Assembly (NCBI RefSeq): GCF_030348825.1
Contig: NZ_JAUCES010000005.1
Location: forward strand, 1,550,001 to 1,614,000
Reading direction: 5' to 3'
DNA from: Fictibacillus sp. b24
GTDB taxonomy: Bacteria; Bacillota; Bacilli; Bacillales; Fictibacillaceae
Length of the DNA stretch: 64,000 nt
Position 1 is the stretch's first letter, and the number at the start of each line of letters is the position of its first letter. The notes below the pieces were generated by a model, which ran no database searches, was not told the origin of the DNA, and was given only the letters and a program-made list of their open reading frames with translations. Both the position numbers and the translations under genes were made by a program. This document shows positions 25,696 to 34,798 of the stretch, one piece after another.

Positions 25696-26211
25696 ATGAG
25701 CGATTCAAAATTAGAGCAAGACAAACAAGAGTCTCAATCCTCGTTTATGAGCAGAGTGATAGGTGTTGGTTTTTTTGGGGGTCTAATATGGGCTTCATTT
25801 GGTTTTATTGCATACTACTTAAATTTTTCAAAAGTAGGTCCTGCACTCGTCTTAGCACCGTGGGCACTCGGGAAATGGAAGTCTCAATGGCTTGGGCAGC
25901 TGATCAGTATTCTGATTGTCGCTTTACTATCAATCCTTGTAGCGATTGCATATCGTTATGCTTTTGCAAAGGTCAAGTCAATGTGGGCTGGAATCATATA
26001 TGGAGTGGCATTGTGGGCAATTGTATTCTATCTGCTTCATCCGATATTTCCTGGATTAGAACCTATGAATACGATAGGTAAAAACACGATTACAACTACG
26101 CTTTGTATATACATCTTATATGGTGTTTTTGTGGGATATTCGATTTCATTTGAATACAGTGAGCGGTATGGTCAGGCACAAGGGAATAAGGAATCTGCAC
26201 AAAGTTCGTAA
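25696..26211 (+). CDS. yqhR: YqhR family membrane protein
   Basis: This 171-aa membrane protein has four to five predicted helices (about residues 24–44, 55–70, 75–100, 105–120 and 135–155) with short hydrophilic ends. It starts at an ATG with TGGAGGTGG upstream. Size and position between yqhQ and aroQ match YqhR of B. subtilis. Family function is unknown. A frame-shifted overlapping open frame from 25635 is a shadow. Confidence 0.85.
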   Translation: MSDSKLEQDKQESQSSFMSRVIGVGFFGGLIWASFGFIAYYLNFSKVGPALVLAPWALGKWKSQWLGQLISILIVALLSILVAIAYRYAFAKVKSMWAGIIYGVALWAIVFYLLHPIFPGLEPMNTIGKNTITTTLCIYILYGVFVGYSISFEYSERYGQAQGNKESAQSS

Positions 26212-26288
26212 CTATTCAAATGATCAGCCCCTATGATAGAATGTTTTATGAACATTCTATTTTTTTATGCAAAGGCTAGGTGTTTCCG

Positions 26289-26741
26289 ATGAACAACAGA
26301 AATTTACTTATCATTAATGGACCGAATTTAAACAGATTGGGAAAACGGGAGCCTGGCATTTATGGTGCAAAAACATTAGACGACTTAGAAAACGAACTAG
26401 AAGAGTTATCAGAAAAACTTCTAATGGGAGTATCCTTTAATCAAAGCAACAATGAAGGCGATATCATTGATTTAATTCATGGTGCTGCTGGTCAATTCCA
26501 GGGTATTGTCTTAAACGCAGGAGCTTATACTCATTATAGTTATGCGATTAGGGACGCAATTGCCAGTGTGGATGTCCCAGTTATAGAAGTCCATTTGTCC
26601 AATGTTCATGCTCGGGAGGAATTTCGGCGTGACTCTGTTATTGCCCCAGTTACGATCGGACAGATTTCAGGTTTTGGTTTTGATAGTTATAAATTAGCGC
26701 TGCATGCTTTTAACAATCAATTTAAGGGGGATGCAATATGA
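26289..26741 (+). CDS. aroQ: type II 3-dehydroquinate dehydratase
   Basis: AroQ removes water from 3-dehydroquinate in the shikimate pathway. The 150-aa protein carries the type II signature: IINGPNLNRLGKREPGIYG with the catalytic tyrosine at Y25, NAGAYTHYSYAIRDA, and EVHLSN with the catalytic histidine. The ATG at 26289 is preferred, with GTG at 26280 as an alternative. Type II enzymes are dodecamers. Its stop codon overlaps the start of the following peptidase gene by 4 nt. Confidence 0.94.
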   Translation: MNNRNLLIINGPNLNRLGKREPGIYGAKTLDDLENELEELSEKLLMGVSFNQSNNEGDIIDLIHGAAGQFQGIVLNAGAYTHYSYAIRDAIASVDVPVIEVHLSNVHAREEFRRDSVIAPVTIGQISGFGFDSYKLALHAFNNQFKGDAI

Positions 26742-27811
26742 GACGTGTTGAAAAAGCGAGAGAGTTGTTTGAAACGTTTGATATTGATGCATTGCTAGTC
26801 ACTTCTTCTTCAAACCGCTTTTACTTAAGTGGGTTTAAGGGCAGTTCAGGTGTACTTTTAATTACAAAGGAAGAAGCCATTTTGGTTACGGACTTCCGCT
26901 ATAAGACACAGGCAGCTGAACAGGCAGAGGGTTATCGAGTCGTCATGCATACCGCTCCGATTCCAGAAGAGGTGGCAAAGTTAACGAAAGAACTTTCAAT
27001 CCAGAAGCTTGGTTTTGAACAAGATCATGTTACATATTCTTCTTACCGTACATATGAGAAACAATTAGATTCACAGGAGACCGAACTCGTACCTGTAACG
27101 GGGCTTGTGGAAAAGTTGCGCTTGATAAAGGATGAATCAGAGATTAAGATAGTAAAGGATGCAGCAAGCATTGCCGATGCCGCTTTTTCACATATCATAG
27201 AGTTTATTCGCCCAGGTCTTACAGAACGTGAAGTTTCTAATGAACTAGAATTTTTTATGAGAAAAAATGGAGCAGCTTCATCATCATTTGATATTATTGT
27301 GGCTTCAGGCTATCGTTCAGCCCTTCCACACGGTGTTGCTTCAGATAAAAAGATCGAGACTGGTGAATTAGTAACCTTGGATTTTGGTGCATACTACAAA
27401 GGTTATTGTTCTGATATTACTCGGACGGTTGCGATCGGTAATGTTTCAGATGAGCTTAAAGAGATCTATCAAGTTGTTTATGAAGCACAAATGCTTGGAA
27501 TGAAAGGCATTAAGCCTGGAATAACGGGCAAGGAAGCAGATGCGTTAACACGGGATTATATAACTTCAAAAGGATTTGGTGACAATTTTGGACATTCAAC
27601 GGGCCATGGAATAGGCTTAGATGTTCATGAAGGACCTGCTTTATCTATGAAGTCTGATACAATTCTTGAGCCTGGGATGCTTGTTACTGTAGAACCTGGA
27701 ATTTATGTTTCAGGAATAGGTGGAGTTCGTATTGAAGACGATGCACTTATCACGAAAGACGGTAATGAATCACTAACTCACTCAACAAAAACGCTTTTAA
27801 CAATCAGTTAA
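26738..27811 (+). CDS. yqhT: M24-family Xaa-Pro peptidase, YqhT
   Basis: The 357-aa metallopeptidase has a creatinase-like N-terminal domain (1–125) and a pita-bread catalytic domain. All five dinuclear metal ligands are visible: D215 and D226 (LDFGAYYKGYCSDITRT), H290 (STGHGIG), E319 (VEPGIY) and E333 (RIEDD). It should cleave N-terminal residues before proline in the cytosol. It overlaps aroQ and lies 21 nt before efp. Pairing with efp, whose product helps translate polyproline, is common in Firmicutes. Confidence 0.93.
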   Translation: MRRVEKARELFETFDIDALLVTSSSNRFYLSGFKGSSGVLLITKEEAILVTDFRYKTQAAEQAEGYRVVMHTAPIPEEVAKLTKELSIQKLGFEQDHVTYSSYRTYEKQLDSQETELVPVTGLVEKLRLIKDESEIKIVKDAASIADAAFSHIIEFIRPGLTEREVSNELEFFMRKNGAASSSFDIIVASGYRSALPHGVASDKKIETGELVTLDFGAYYKGYCSDITRTVAIGNVSDELKEIYQVVYEAQMLGMKGIKPGITGKEADALTRDYITSKGFGDNFGHSTGHGIGLDVHEGPALSMKSDTILEPGMLVTVEPGIYVSGIGGVRIEDDALITKDGNESLTHSTKTLLTIS

Positions 27812-27832
27812 ACGATTCAGGAGGATAATAAC

Positions 27833-28390
27833 ATGATTTCAGTAAACGATTTTAAAACAGGATTAACGATTGAAGTAGATGGAGGGATTTGGCAAGTTCT
27901 TGAATTCCAACATGTAAAACCGGGAAAAGGAGCGGCATTTGTTCGTTCTAAACTTCGTAACCTTCGTACAGGCGGTATCCAGGAAAAAACGTTCCGTGGC
28001 GGAGAGAAAGTTGCAAAAGCACATATCGAAAACCGTAAGATGCAATACCTATATGCATCAGGAGATACGCATACGTTCATGGATAACGAATCATATGAGC
28101 AAATTGAGCTCCAAGCTTCTCAAATTGAGTATGAATTGAAGTACTTGCTTGAAAACATGACAGTACACATCATGACGTATCAAGGTGAAACGATCGGTGT
28201 TGAACTGCCGAACACAGTAGAATTAGTAGTTGCTGAGACTGAGCCAGGAATCAAAGGTGATACAGCTTCAGGCGGAACAAAACCAGCTACCCTTGAAACA
28301 GGATTGATCGTTCAAGTTCCTTTCTTTGTTAACCAAGGAGACAAGCTGATCATCGATACAAGAAATGCAGCATATGTATCACGTGCATAA
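27833..28390 (+). CDS. efp: translation elongation factor P
   Basis: EF-P relieves ribosome stalling at consecutive prolines. The 185-aa, three-domain protein begins [20 protein letters not shown], and the modification-site lysine is K32 in [10 protein letters not shown]. That loop is of the Bacillus type, which in B. subtilis carries 5-aminopentanol. The start has a strong AGGAGG site. No modification enzyme lies in the window. Confidence 0.97.
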   Translation: MISVNDFKTGLTIEVDGGIWQVLEFQHVKPGKGAAFVRSKLRNLRTGGIQEKTFRGGEKVAKAHIENRKMQYLYASGDTHTFMDNESYEQIELQASQIEYELKYLLENMTVHIMTYQGETIGVELPNTVELVVAETEPGIKGDTASGGTKPATLETGLIVQVPFFVNQGDKLIIDTRNAAYVSRA

Positions 28391-28403
28391 TTAAATAATT
28401 AGT

Positions 28404-28446
28404 AAAGCCTCATTCTGATTCTTTAATCGGGATGAGGCTTTTTTGT
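28404..28446 (+). terminator. intrinsic terminator of efp
   Basis: AAGCCTCAT (28405–28413) pairs with ATGAGGCTT (28432–28440) and is followed by TTTTTT. The loop is rather long (18 nt) but may pair internally. Confidence 0.8.
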
Positions 28447-28484
28447 TATGAATTTTACGGTACGTGTTCTTGTATTTGTTACAC

Positions 28485-28610
28485 GTTCGCTCAAACTGGA
28501 CGGTGTTTCGCTCCTAACTCCTTCCATTCCGCACAGTGGACCCCATTTTCCGCTCCAATTAGCTACAGTTTCGCTCAGTGTGTCCATCGTTTCGCTCCGA
28601 AAGTTGAATA
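28485..28610 (+). repeat. degenerate tandem array, six 21-nt units, motif TTTCGCTC
   Basis: Six contiguous 21-nt units start at 28485, 28506, 28527, 28548, 28569 and 28590. Each begins with a variant of TTTCGCTC (GTTCGCTC, TTCCGCAC, TTCCGCTC), and the rest is variable. No unit is separated by spacer sequence. It lies between efp and the spoIIIA operon. Short open frames through it have no ribosome binding site. Confidence 0.85.
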
Positions 28611-28759
28611 TGCTTATTACAAACCCCGTTAACGTTCAAAAAAGTATATAAATGTGGTGATTTATTTCTATAAAACTTCATTTACTTTCCTCTTTAATCA
28701 ACTTATCCCTGAAACTCACTTCATTTTTAACGACAGTACTACTAAACCTCCCTTTATTG

Positions 28760-28788
28760 GCATAAAGCGTAGGGATAAGCCATACGTT
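28760..28788 (+). promoter_or_regulatory. sigma-E-type promoter of the spoIIIA operon
   Basis: GCATAAA (28760–28766) fits the sigma-E -35 consensus KMATAWW, and CATACGTT (28781–28788) closely fits the -10 CATACAHT, with the required 14-nt spacer. It lies 32 nt upstream of spoIIIAA, a known mother-cell sigma-E operon. Confidence 0.8.
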
Positions 28789-28820
28789 TATAGTACTAGC
28801 CTTTTAAAGGAGAAACGGTT

Positions 28821-29750
28821 ATGGAAACCATTTTTAGACTTTTTCCGGAAGAAATTCAGCATACTTTAAGAAATCTGCCAGCTCCTATCCTTCAATCAGT
28901 TGAGGAAATAAGAGTTAGAATCGGGCAGCCGTTAGAAATTTTATGTTCGGGTAAGCCGGTCTATCCGTTAGAAAAACCGATCCTGGCAGAAGAATCCCAA
29001 GTATTGCTCAATCGTTTAAGTCAGCATTCTCTATACGCGCTAGAAGAAGAGCTGAAGCGGGGCTATATCACGATCTCTGGAGGTCATCGCGTAGGACTAG
29101 CAGGTAAGGTGATCACGGAGCATGGATCTGTTAAAGCTATAAAAGATATCAGTTCATTTAATGTAAGGATTGCGAGAGAGAAAATAGGAATTGCTGAACC
29201 GCTTCTTCCCTACCTGTTTCAAAAAAATTGGCTGAATACATTGCTGATCGGTCCTCCGCAAACCGGGAAAACTACCCTTTTAAGGGATATTGCAAGGCTA
29301 GTCAGTTGTGGCGCAAACAAAAAAAATATTCCTTCTTTTAAAGTTGGGATCGTTGATGAACGTTCTGAAATAGCTGGTTCCATTAAAGGGATTCCCCAAC
29401 ATTCACTTGGACAAAGAGTGGATGTACTTGATGCCTGTCCAAAAGCGGAAGGTATGATGATGCTTATACGTTCGATGAGCCCGCAAGTTTTAATCGTGGA
29501 TGAAATTGGGAGAAAAGAAGACGGTGAGGCTATTTTAGAGGCTATGCACGCTGGTGTACAGATGATTTTCACTGCCCATGGAAGCAGTTTAGAAGATGCG
29601 CTCAAAAGGCCTGTGATGAAACCCTTGTCTGGTCTTTCGCTGTTTCAAAGATATGTAATTTTAAGCCGTGATAAAGGACCTGGTACGATACAAAGGATTT
29701 ATGACGGGGCTTTCAATGAAATCTATCGGTCGCCGGTTGGTGCAGCATGA
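28821..29750 (+). CDS. spoIIIAA: stage III sporulation protein AA, secretion-type ATPase
   Basis: SpoIIIAA is the ATPase of the SpoIIIA–SpoIIQ channel that links mother cell and forespore. The 309-aa protein has Walker A GPPQTGKT near residue 141 and Walker B VLIVDEIGRKED near residue 228, in an AAA-like VirB11/GspE-related fold. It opens the eight-gene operon and overlaps spoIIIAB by 4 nt. A GGAGAAA ribosome binding site precedes the ATG. Confidence 0.95.
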   Translation: METIFRLFPEEIQHTLRNLPAPILQSVEEIRVRIGQPLEILCSGKPVYPLEKPILAEESQVLLNRLSQHSLYALEEELKRGYITISGGHRVGLAGKVITEHGSVKAIKDISSFNVRIAREKIGIAEPLLPYLFQKNWLNTLLIGPPQTGKTTLLRDIARLVSCGANKKNIPSFKVGIVDERSEIAGSIKGIPQHSLGQRVDVLDACPKAEGMMMLIRSMSPQVLIVDEIGRKEDGEAILEAMHAGVQMIFTAHGSSLEDALKRPVMKPLSGLSLFQRYVILSRDKGPGTIQRIYDGAFNEIYRSPVGAA

Positions 29751-30262
29751 TGAGTTGGATCGGTGCGATCGCTATTCTTTCTGCAACCACAATATTTGGA
29801 TTTGAGTGGGCAAAGCGTGTAAGAGAAAGACCAAAGAAATTAAGAGAACTAAAAGTCACTCTTCAAGCACTTGAGGCAGAGATCATGTATGGGTCAACAC
29901 CTCTTCATGAAGCCTTTCAGCATATAGGAAAACCTTTAAAAGAGCCTTTATCTACTTTTTTTCTTACGATTTCTGATTCTTTGATTGAAGGTGAACTCTC
30001 TGTTCAAGAAGCATGGGAGAGTCAACTGGCTGTATTGGCAAAGGAAACGTCCTTTAAGGCCGGAGAAATAGAAGTGCTTCGCCAGTTTGGATCAACGCTT
30101 GGCAGACATGACAAAGAGCATCAGCAAAAGCAGATACAGTTAACACTCGCCCACCTTACCCGTGAGGAAAAAGAAGCAAGAGACATACAAGAACGCTATG
30201 AAAAAATGTGCAAAAGTCTTGGGGTGTTAATGGGGCTTTTAATCGTTATTCTCTTAATGTAA
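29747..30262 (+). CDS. spoIIIAB: stage III sporulation protein AB
   Basis: SpoIIIAB is a mother-cell membrane protein that resembles GspF of type II secretion. The 171-aa product has an N-terminal transmembrane helix (residues 3–20), a helical cytosolic domain related to GspF, and a C-terminal helix (GVLMGLLIVILLM). It overlaps spoIIIAA and is followed 15 nt later by spoIIIAC, in the standard order. Confidence 0.94.
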   Translation: MMSWIGAIAILSATTIFGFEWAKRVRERPKKLRELKVTLQALEAEIMYGSTPLHEAFQHIGKPLKEPLSTFFLTISDSLIEGELSVQEAWESQLAVLAKETSFKAGEIEVLRQFGSTLGRHDKEHQQKQIQLTLAHLTREEKEARDIQERYEKMCKSLGVLMGLLIVILLM

Positions 30263-30277
30263 CAGGAGGTCTCACTA

Positions 30278-30484
30278 ATGGGATTGGATGTAAACGCAGT
30301 GTTTCAGATTGCAGGATTAGGAATAATTGTCGCGATGCTTCATACCGTTTTAAAGATGATTGGTAAAGAGGATTATGCGCACTGGGTAACGCTTTTAGGA
30401 TTTGTTGTTGCTCTATTTATGGTTATTACTTTATTAGATGACTTGTTTCAAAAAGTAAAAGGAGTCTTTTTGTTTCAGAATTAA
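30278..30484 (+). CDS. spoIIIAC: stage III sporulation protein AC
   Basis: The 68-aa protein has two membrane helices (residues 5–22 and 33–55), with the conserved DVNAVFQIAG start. SpoIIIAC is a small integral subunit of the engulfment-stage channel. An AGGAGG site lies upstream of the ATG. Confidence 0.94.
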   Translation: MGLDVNAVFQIAGLGIIVAMLHTVLKMIGKEDYAHWVTLLGFVVALFMVITLLDDLFQKVKGVFLFQN

Positions 30485-30496
30485 GGAGGGGGTAGA

Positions 30497-30886
30497 TTGG
30501 AAATTATCCAAATTGTTGGTTTTGGACTGGTCGCTGCTTTCTTAGCTTTAGTCCTTAAAGAACAAAAAGCGAATTTCGCTTTTTTGGTTACACTCATGGT
30601 CGGAGCAGGAATCTTCTTGTTCTTGATCGATAAGATTGGACAGGTATTAACGATGCTTCAACGGCTTGCCATTAATGCAAACGTCAACATGGTCTATGTA
30701 GAAACGTTACTAAAGATTATTGGTATCGCTTATATCGCAGAATTTGGAGCACAGATTACACGTGATGCAGGGCAAGGAGCTATTGCTTCCAAGATTGAAC
30801 TCGGAGGTAAGATTCTGATCCTTGTGATGGCTATACCGATATTGACGGTTATTATTGAAACCGTGCTGACGCTTATTCCCAAATAA
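30497..30886 (+). CDS. spoIIIAD: stage III sporulation protein AD
   Basis: SpoIIIAD is a 129-aa polytopic membrane protein with four helices (residues 2–20, 26–48, 75–90 and 104–125). It starts at TTG directly after a GGAGGGGG site, 12 nt downstream of spoIIIAC. It is part of the SpoIIIA membrane platform. Confidence 0.94.
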   Translation: MEIIQIVGFGLVAAFLALVLKEQKANFAFLVTLMVGAGIFLFLIDKIGQVLTMLQRLAINANVNMVYVETLLKIIGIAYIAEFGAQITRDAGQGAIASKIELGGKILILVMAIPILTVIIETVLTLIPK

Positions 30887-30903
30887 GAAAGCGGGTTGTA
30901 AAG

Positions 30904-32088
30904 ATGCAGACAAAGTTGAAGCGGACAAGTCTAATTATGCTAGTAATCTTCTCTTTTATGCTATTCGGTAACTCAGAATCTGCATCTGCGAGCTCGATCA
31001 CTTCAAAAATGGTAGATCAACAAGTCTCATCCATGCAGCTTGATGAAATTAAACAATATTGGGATAGCATCTCTAGTGAATATGGTGGTTTTTTGCCGGA
31101 AAGTCAAAAAGGAACGTTTCTAGAATTTGTAAAAGGAGAGAAGGATTTCTCCCTCAAAGGTTATATGATGGGCCTTTTGAAATTTATGTTTCATGAGCTT
31201 GCCGTTCATGGGGAGTTGTTAGGAACCCTAATATTATTAACCGTATTCAGTATGCTCCTCCAATCTATACAGAATGCTTTTGATCGTTCAGCTATCTCAA
31301 AAGTAGCATATGGCATTGTCTATATGGTTTTGATTATTTTAGCACTAAATAGTTTTCACGTTGCGATCTCATATGCAACAGAAGCAATCGATAATATGCT
31401 TAGCTTCATGATTGCACTCATTCCCCTTCTTCTTGCTTTGATGGCAACAGTAGGAAGTATTGCTTCAGTGGCATTCTTTCATCCAGTCATTTTATTTTTA
31501 GTAAACACAAGCGGGCTTTTGATTAAAAACTTTGTTCTGCCCCTTCTTTTTTTATCAGCTTTATTAAGTATCGTTTCCACCATGTCTGAACATCACAAAG
31601 TGACGCAGCTCGCGAAATTGTTAAGAAATATCAGCATGGGTGCTTTGGCCTTTTTTTTCACAGTCTTCCTCGGTGTGATGAGTGTTCAAGGAGCTACTGC
31701 AGCTGTTGCCGATGGAATAACGATTAAGACTGCAAAATTTATTACAGGCAATTTTATACCGGTCGTAGGACGTATGTTTACGGATGCAACTGACACAGTA
31801 ATGAGTGCATCTATCTTACTGAAAAATTCTGTTGGTATTATTGGAGCTCTATTATTACTCTTACTAGCTATCTTCCCAGCAATAAAAGTACTTATTCTCG
31901 CTTTCATATACAGCATGGCAGCAGCCCTATTACAGCCGTTAGGTGGCGGCCCGATCGTAGAATCGTTAAGTATCATCGGTAAAAGTGTCATGTTTATCTT
32001 TGCTGCACTTATGACTGTCTCTATCATGTTCTTTCTTGCAATTACGATTATTATTGCAGCGGGCAATGTAACGCTAATGGTTCGATAG
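30904..32088 (+). CDS. spoIIIAE: stage III sporulation protein AE
   Basis: SpoIIIAE is the large 394-aa membrane component of the channel. It has an N-terminal signal-like hydrophobic segment (SLIMLVIFSFMLFG) and at least seven further transmembrane helices from about residue 95 to the end. The conserved GGGPIVESLSIIGKS motif lies near residue 345. The gene is followed by spoIIIAF with an AGGAGGTGG site. Confidence 0.94.
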   Translation: MQTKLKRTSLIMLVIFSFMLFGNSESASASSITSKMVDQQVSSMQLDEIKQYWDSISSEYGGFLPESQKGTFLEFVKGEKDFSLKGYMMGLLKFMFHELAVHGELLGTLILLTVFSMLLQSIQNAFDRSAISKVAYGIVYMVLIILALNSFHVAISYATEAIDNMLSFMIALIPLLLALMATVGSIASVAFFHPVILFLVNTSGLLIKNFVLPLLFLSALLSIVSTMSEHHKVTQLAKLLRNISMGALAFFFTVFLGVMSVQGATAAVADGITIKTAKFITGNFIPVVGRMFTDATDTVMSASILLKNSVGIIGALLLLLLAIFPAIKVLILAFIYSMAAALLQPLGGGPIVESLSIIGKSVMFIFAALMTVSIMFFLAITIIIAAGNVTLMVR

Positions 32089-32099
32089 GAGGTGGGATT

Positions 32100-32729
32100 A
32101 TGGCGTTTTTAACAGAATGGATCACAAACATTATTATTCTTGTCTTATTAGCGGGCGTCATAGAACTCTTATTGCCAGGCAACCAGTTTCAGAGTTACAT
32201 CAAGATGGTCGTAGGATTACTTATACTTCTAGCTATGCTCTCACCATTATTCAAACTTATAAATTCTGATCTGGATCAAGTATTCATGGCCATGGATCTA
32301 CCAGCCGCTGCAAAGGAAAATGAAATAAAAAATTCAATAGAAGAGAATAAAAGTGAAATACAATCCGCACAACGTGCATATATATTAGAGCAAATGGCTG
32401 TCCCAATGAAAAAACAAGTTCAGGAGGAGTTGAAAAAGACGTATGAATTAGAAATTGTCGATCTTCAAATCCAAACGGAAATGGGTACAGAGCCGTTAAA
32501 GCCTGAAGATATTACTGGTGCAAAAGTGGTACTGGCCAAACATCATGAACAAGCAGGAATTTCAGATGTTTCAGAAGTGAATGTTAGTATCGCTCATCCA
32601 CAAAAACAGGAAGACCTTGAACACCAAGAAGTTCCTGATGAGATTGTGTATTTCTTGGCCAGCCAGTGGCAGCTAGATTCACAGCAAGTTGAGGTGCAAA
32701 TGGAAGGGGGAGAGGATTTATCCCAATGA
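32100..32729 (+). CDS. spoIIIAF: stage III sporulation protein AF
   Basis: The 209-aa protein has two N-terminal transmembrane helices (residues 7–24 and 33–53) and then a soluble domain, which in B. subtilis has a ring-building-motif-like fold facing the intermembrane space. The C-terminal part is acidic and glutamine-rich. It overlaps spoIIIAG by 4 nt. Confidence 0.93.
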   Translation: MAFLTEWITNIIILVLLAGVIELLLPGNQFQSYIKMVVGLLILLAMLSPLFKLINSDLDQVFMAMDLPAAAKENEIKNSIEENKSEIQSAQRAYILEQMAVPMKKQVQEELKKTYELEIVDLQIQTEMGTEPLKPEDITGAKVVLAKHHEQAGISDVSEVNVSIAHPQKQEDLEHQEVPDEIVYFLASQWQLDSQQVEVQMEGGEDLSQ

Positions 32730-33367
32730 AACATTCATTTTGGGAACAGATAAAAAAACGGCTGCAGCTTAGTGATAAAGCAGGGAATAAACAAAAGTAC
32801 TTACTAGTATTACTTCTATTGGGAATTTCTCTTATGTTTATTAGTAAAATGATAGACTCCCCTGCTCAAAAAAGCGCATTAAATGGAATAGGCATGGAAA
32901 CAGAACCGAAAACCCAAGCAGTTTTTAAACAAGCCAAGGAAGTGACAGATAAGAATATTAAGACATATGAAGATCGTTATTCCAACGAGCTAAAAGATTT
33001 ATTAGAACAGATGCAAGGTGTAGGAAAAGTATCAGTCTGGGTAGAGCTTTCCACAACAGAAAAAAAAGAGTTTGTAACAGATGACAGCACCCAAAGTCAA
33101 ACAACGCTAGAAAATGATAAAAATGGAGGCACCAGAACGATAGAAGATCAAAAGATAGATGAAAAAGTCGTTATCATTTCAAATGATGGAAGAGAAGAGC
33201 CAATTATCGTGACAACAGAAAAACCTAAGATAAAAGGAGTGGCTGTGTTAGCACAGGGTGCTGAGAGCATTCAGACTAAGGCGATGATTATCGAGCTTGT
33301 GAAGAAGATTTTTGATATTGGAAGTGACCAGATCTTTGTAGGACCAAAAAATCCTGAGGGGGAATAA
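32726..33367 (+). CDS. spoIIIAG: stage III sporulation protein AG
   Basis: SpoIIIAG forms a large ring in the intermembrane space of the feeding tube. The 213-aa product has one N-terminal transmembrane helix (residues 26–42) and a ring-building domain of EscJ/PrgK type split by an insertion rich in serine, threonine and aspartate (about 115–150), expected for the beta-triangle region. It is translationally coupled to spoIIIAF. Confidence 0.93.
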   Translation: MKHSFWEQIKKRLQLSDKAGNKQKYLLVLLLLGISLMFISKMIDSPAQKSALNGIGMETEPKTQAVFKQAKEVTDKNIKTYEDRYSNELKDLLEQMQGVGKVSVWVELSTTEKKEFVTDDSTQSQTTLENDKNGGTRTIEDQKIDEKVVIISNDGREEPIIVTTEKPKIKGVAVLAQGAESIQTKAMIIELVKKIFDIGSDQIFVGPKNPEGE

Positions 33368-33371
33368 ACAA

Positions 33372-33884
33372 ATGTTATTGAAAAAACAAACGGTTTGGCT
33401 TTTAACCATGCTTAGCTTAATTATTGTTCTATCGGTCTATTATATTACAGCTCCTGGTGCAACAGATGACCTAGCCTATCTTGAAGCAGGCAAGAAATCA
33501 GGTAAAGATGCGACTGTTTCAGGTGTAGCGAATGATGATTTGTTTACGGCACTTCGTTTAGAGCGAGATGAAGTTCGTGATGAGATGAGTGCAGATTATG
33601 TAGCAGTTGCAGGTTCAGAAGATGCATCAGCTGAAGTTCAAGCGGATGCTTGGGCAAAAATGACTGAGCTTCAGTCACTCACGATGCAAGAATCAACAGT
33701 AGAGACATTGATCAAGTCGATGGGCTTTGATGATGCACTTGTAAGTACGATGAACAATCAGATTAAAGTAATCGTAAAAGCTGATAAACTTTCCAAAAAA
33801 GAAGTTGTAGAGATTATGAACGTAGCCAATGAACACTTAGGAAACAGCAAGACTGTAGCCGTTGAATATCACGCATCTAAATAA
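33372..33884 (+). CDS. spoIIIAH: stage III sporulation protein AH
   Basis: SpoIIIAH spans the mother-cell outer-forespore membrane and pairs with forespore SpoIIQ. The 170-aa protein has one N-terminal helix (residues 8–26), an acidic helical linker and a C-terminal EscJ/YscJ-like domain. It is somewhat shorter than the B. subtilis protein, with the shortening in the linker. It is the last gene of the operon. Confidence 0.93.
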   Translation: MLLKKQTVWLLTMLSLIIVLSVYYITAPGATDDLAYLEAGKKSGKDATVSGVANDDLFTALRLERDEVRDEMSADYVAVAGSEDASAEVQADAWAKMTELQSLTMQESTVETLIKSMGFDDALVSTMNNQIKVIVKADKLSKKEVVEIMNVANEHLGNSKTVAVEYHASK

Positions 33885-33948
33885 AAGCTGTGTTCTCAAG
33901 CTTCGTTACTTTGAAGGATCTTCATCAGCATGCTTGTAGAAATGAGCT

Positions 33949-33991
33949 AACAAACAAAAAGCCGGGGACTCCGGCTTTTTGTTTGTTTTTG
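33949..33991 (+). terminator. intrinsic terminator of the spoIIIA operon
   Basis: AACAAACAAAAAGCCGG pairs with CCGGCTTTTTGTTTGTT in a 17-bp stem with a 5-nt loop, followed by more T. It is the longest terminator stem in the window. The rest of the gap up to accB (33992–34282) is AT-rich and presumably holds the acc promoter, which I could not place with confidence. Confidence 0.9.
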
Positions 33992-34282
33992 ATGACCAGC
34001 TTTTTTTATTTTTGCAGAGTTTCATGATATATTTTATAAAACCCTAAAAGTTTAGCTGGTTTGGACTTGATTGTGACAGGTAATGATAGAAATAACAGAC
34101 AACACATGCCGTAAACGCTTACAATATGAATGAGAATCGTGTACTATTAACTTGTACTTGATTCTAATGTATCCTTAAAATGAGAAATATGGTATATTAC
34201 ATGTGTTAAGACCTAGTCACAATAGAAGGTGCTAACTAAAAAATCTAAACTGGATAGAATTGTTAAAAGGAGTAGAGACCTC

Positions 34283-34786
34283 ATGCTAAAAATACAAGAA
34301 ATCCGTGAACTGATTAAGCTAATTGACAAATCAAGCATTAACGAATTTAAATACGAAAATGACGGATCTAAAATCGTCCTTAAAAAGAACGATGGAACAG
34401 CAGTTGCTTATCATGCAGAGGAAGCACAAGCTCAGCCTGTAGTTACTCAAGCACCACCAGCAAGAGAACAAGTTCCAGCAGCAGAACCTGCAAAAGAAAA
34501 CACTGAAGTAAAACAAGAAACAAAGACTGCAGATGATGATGCTAACTTACATAAAGTAGTCTCACCTATGGTAGGAACGTTTTATGCTGCGTCTTCACCA
34601 GATGAGGAAGCTTTCGTTAAACCAGGAGATCAAGTATCAAAAGACAGCATCGTTTGTATTATCGAAGCCATGAAACTATTTAACGAAATCGAATCTGAAG
34701 TGAATGGTGAGATTGTTAAAGTATTAGTTGAAAACGGACAATTAGTAGAATACGGACAACCTCTGTTCCTTGTGAAAGCAGAATAG
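34283..34786 (+). CDS. accB: biotin carboxyl carrier protein of acetyl-CoA carboxylase
   Basis: AccB carries biotin between the carboxylase and transferase partners in fatty acid synthesis. The 167-aa protein has an N-terminal helical region, a proline/alanine/glutamine-rich linker (residues 45–85) and a C-terminal biotinyl domain with the acceptor lysine K131 in [10 protein letters not shown] choose the ATG at 34283, with AAAAGGAGTAG upstream, over an in-frame extension to 34229. accC follows with 12 nt between them. Confidence 0.95.
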   Translation: MLKIQEIRELIKLIDKSSINEFKYENDGSKIVLKKNDGTAVAYHAEEAQAQPVVTQAPPAREQVPAAEPAKENTEVKQETKTADDDANLHKVVSPMVGTFYAASSPDEEAFVKPGDQVSKDSIVCIIEAMKLFNEIESEVNGEIVKVLVENGQLVEYGQPLFLVKAE

Positions 34787-34798
34787 GAGGGTATGTCT

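Noticed and set aside
28432-28651. Small protein genes through the 21-nt array
   Set aside because: Two frames stay open because the period is a multiple of three, and there is no ribosome binding site or conserved start.
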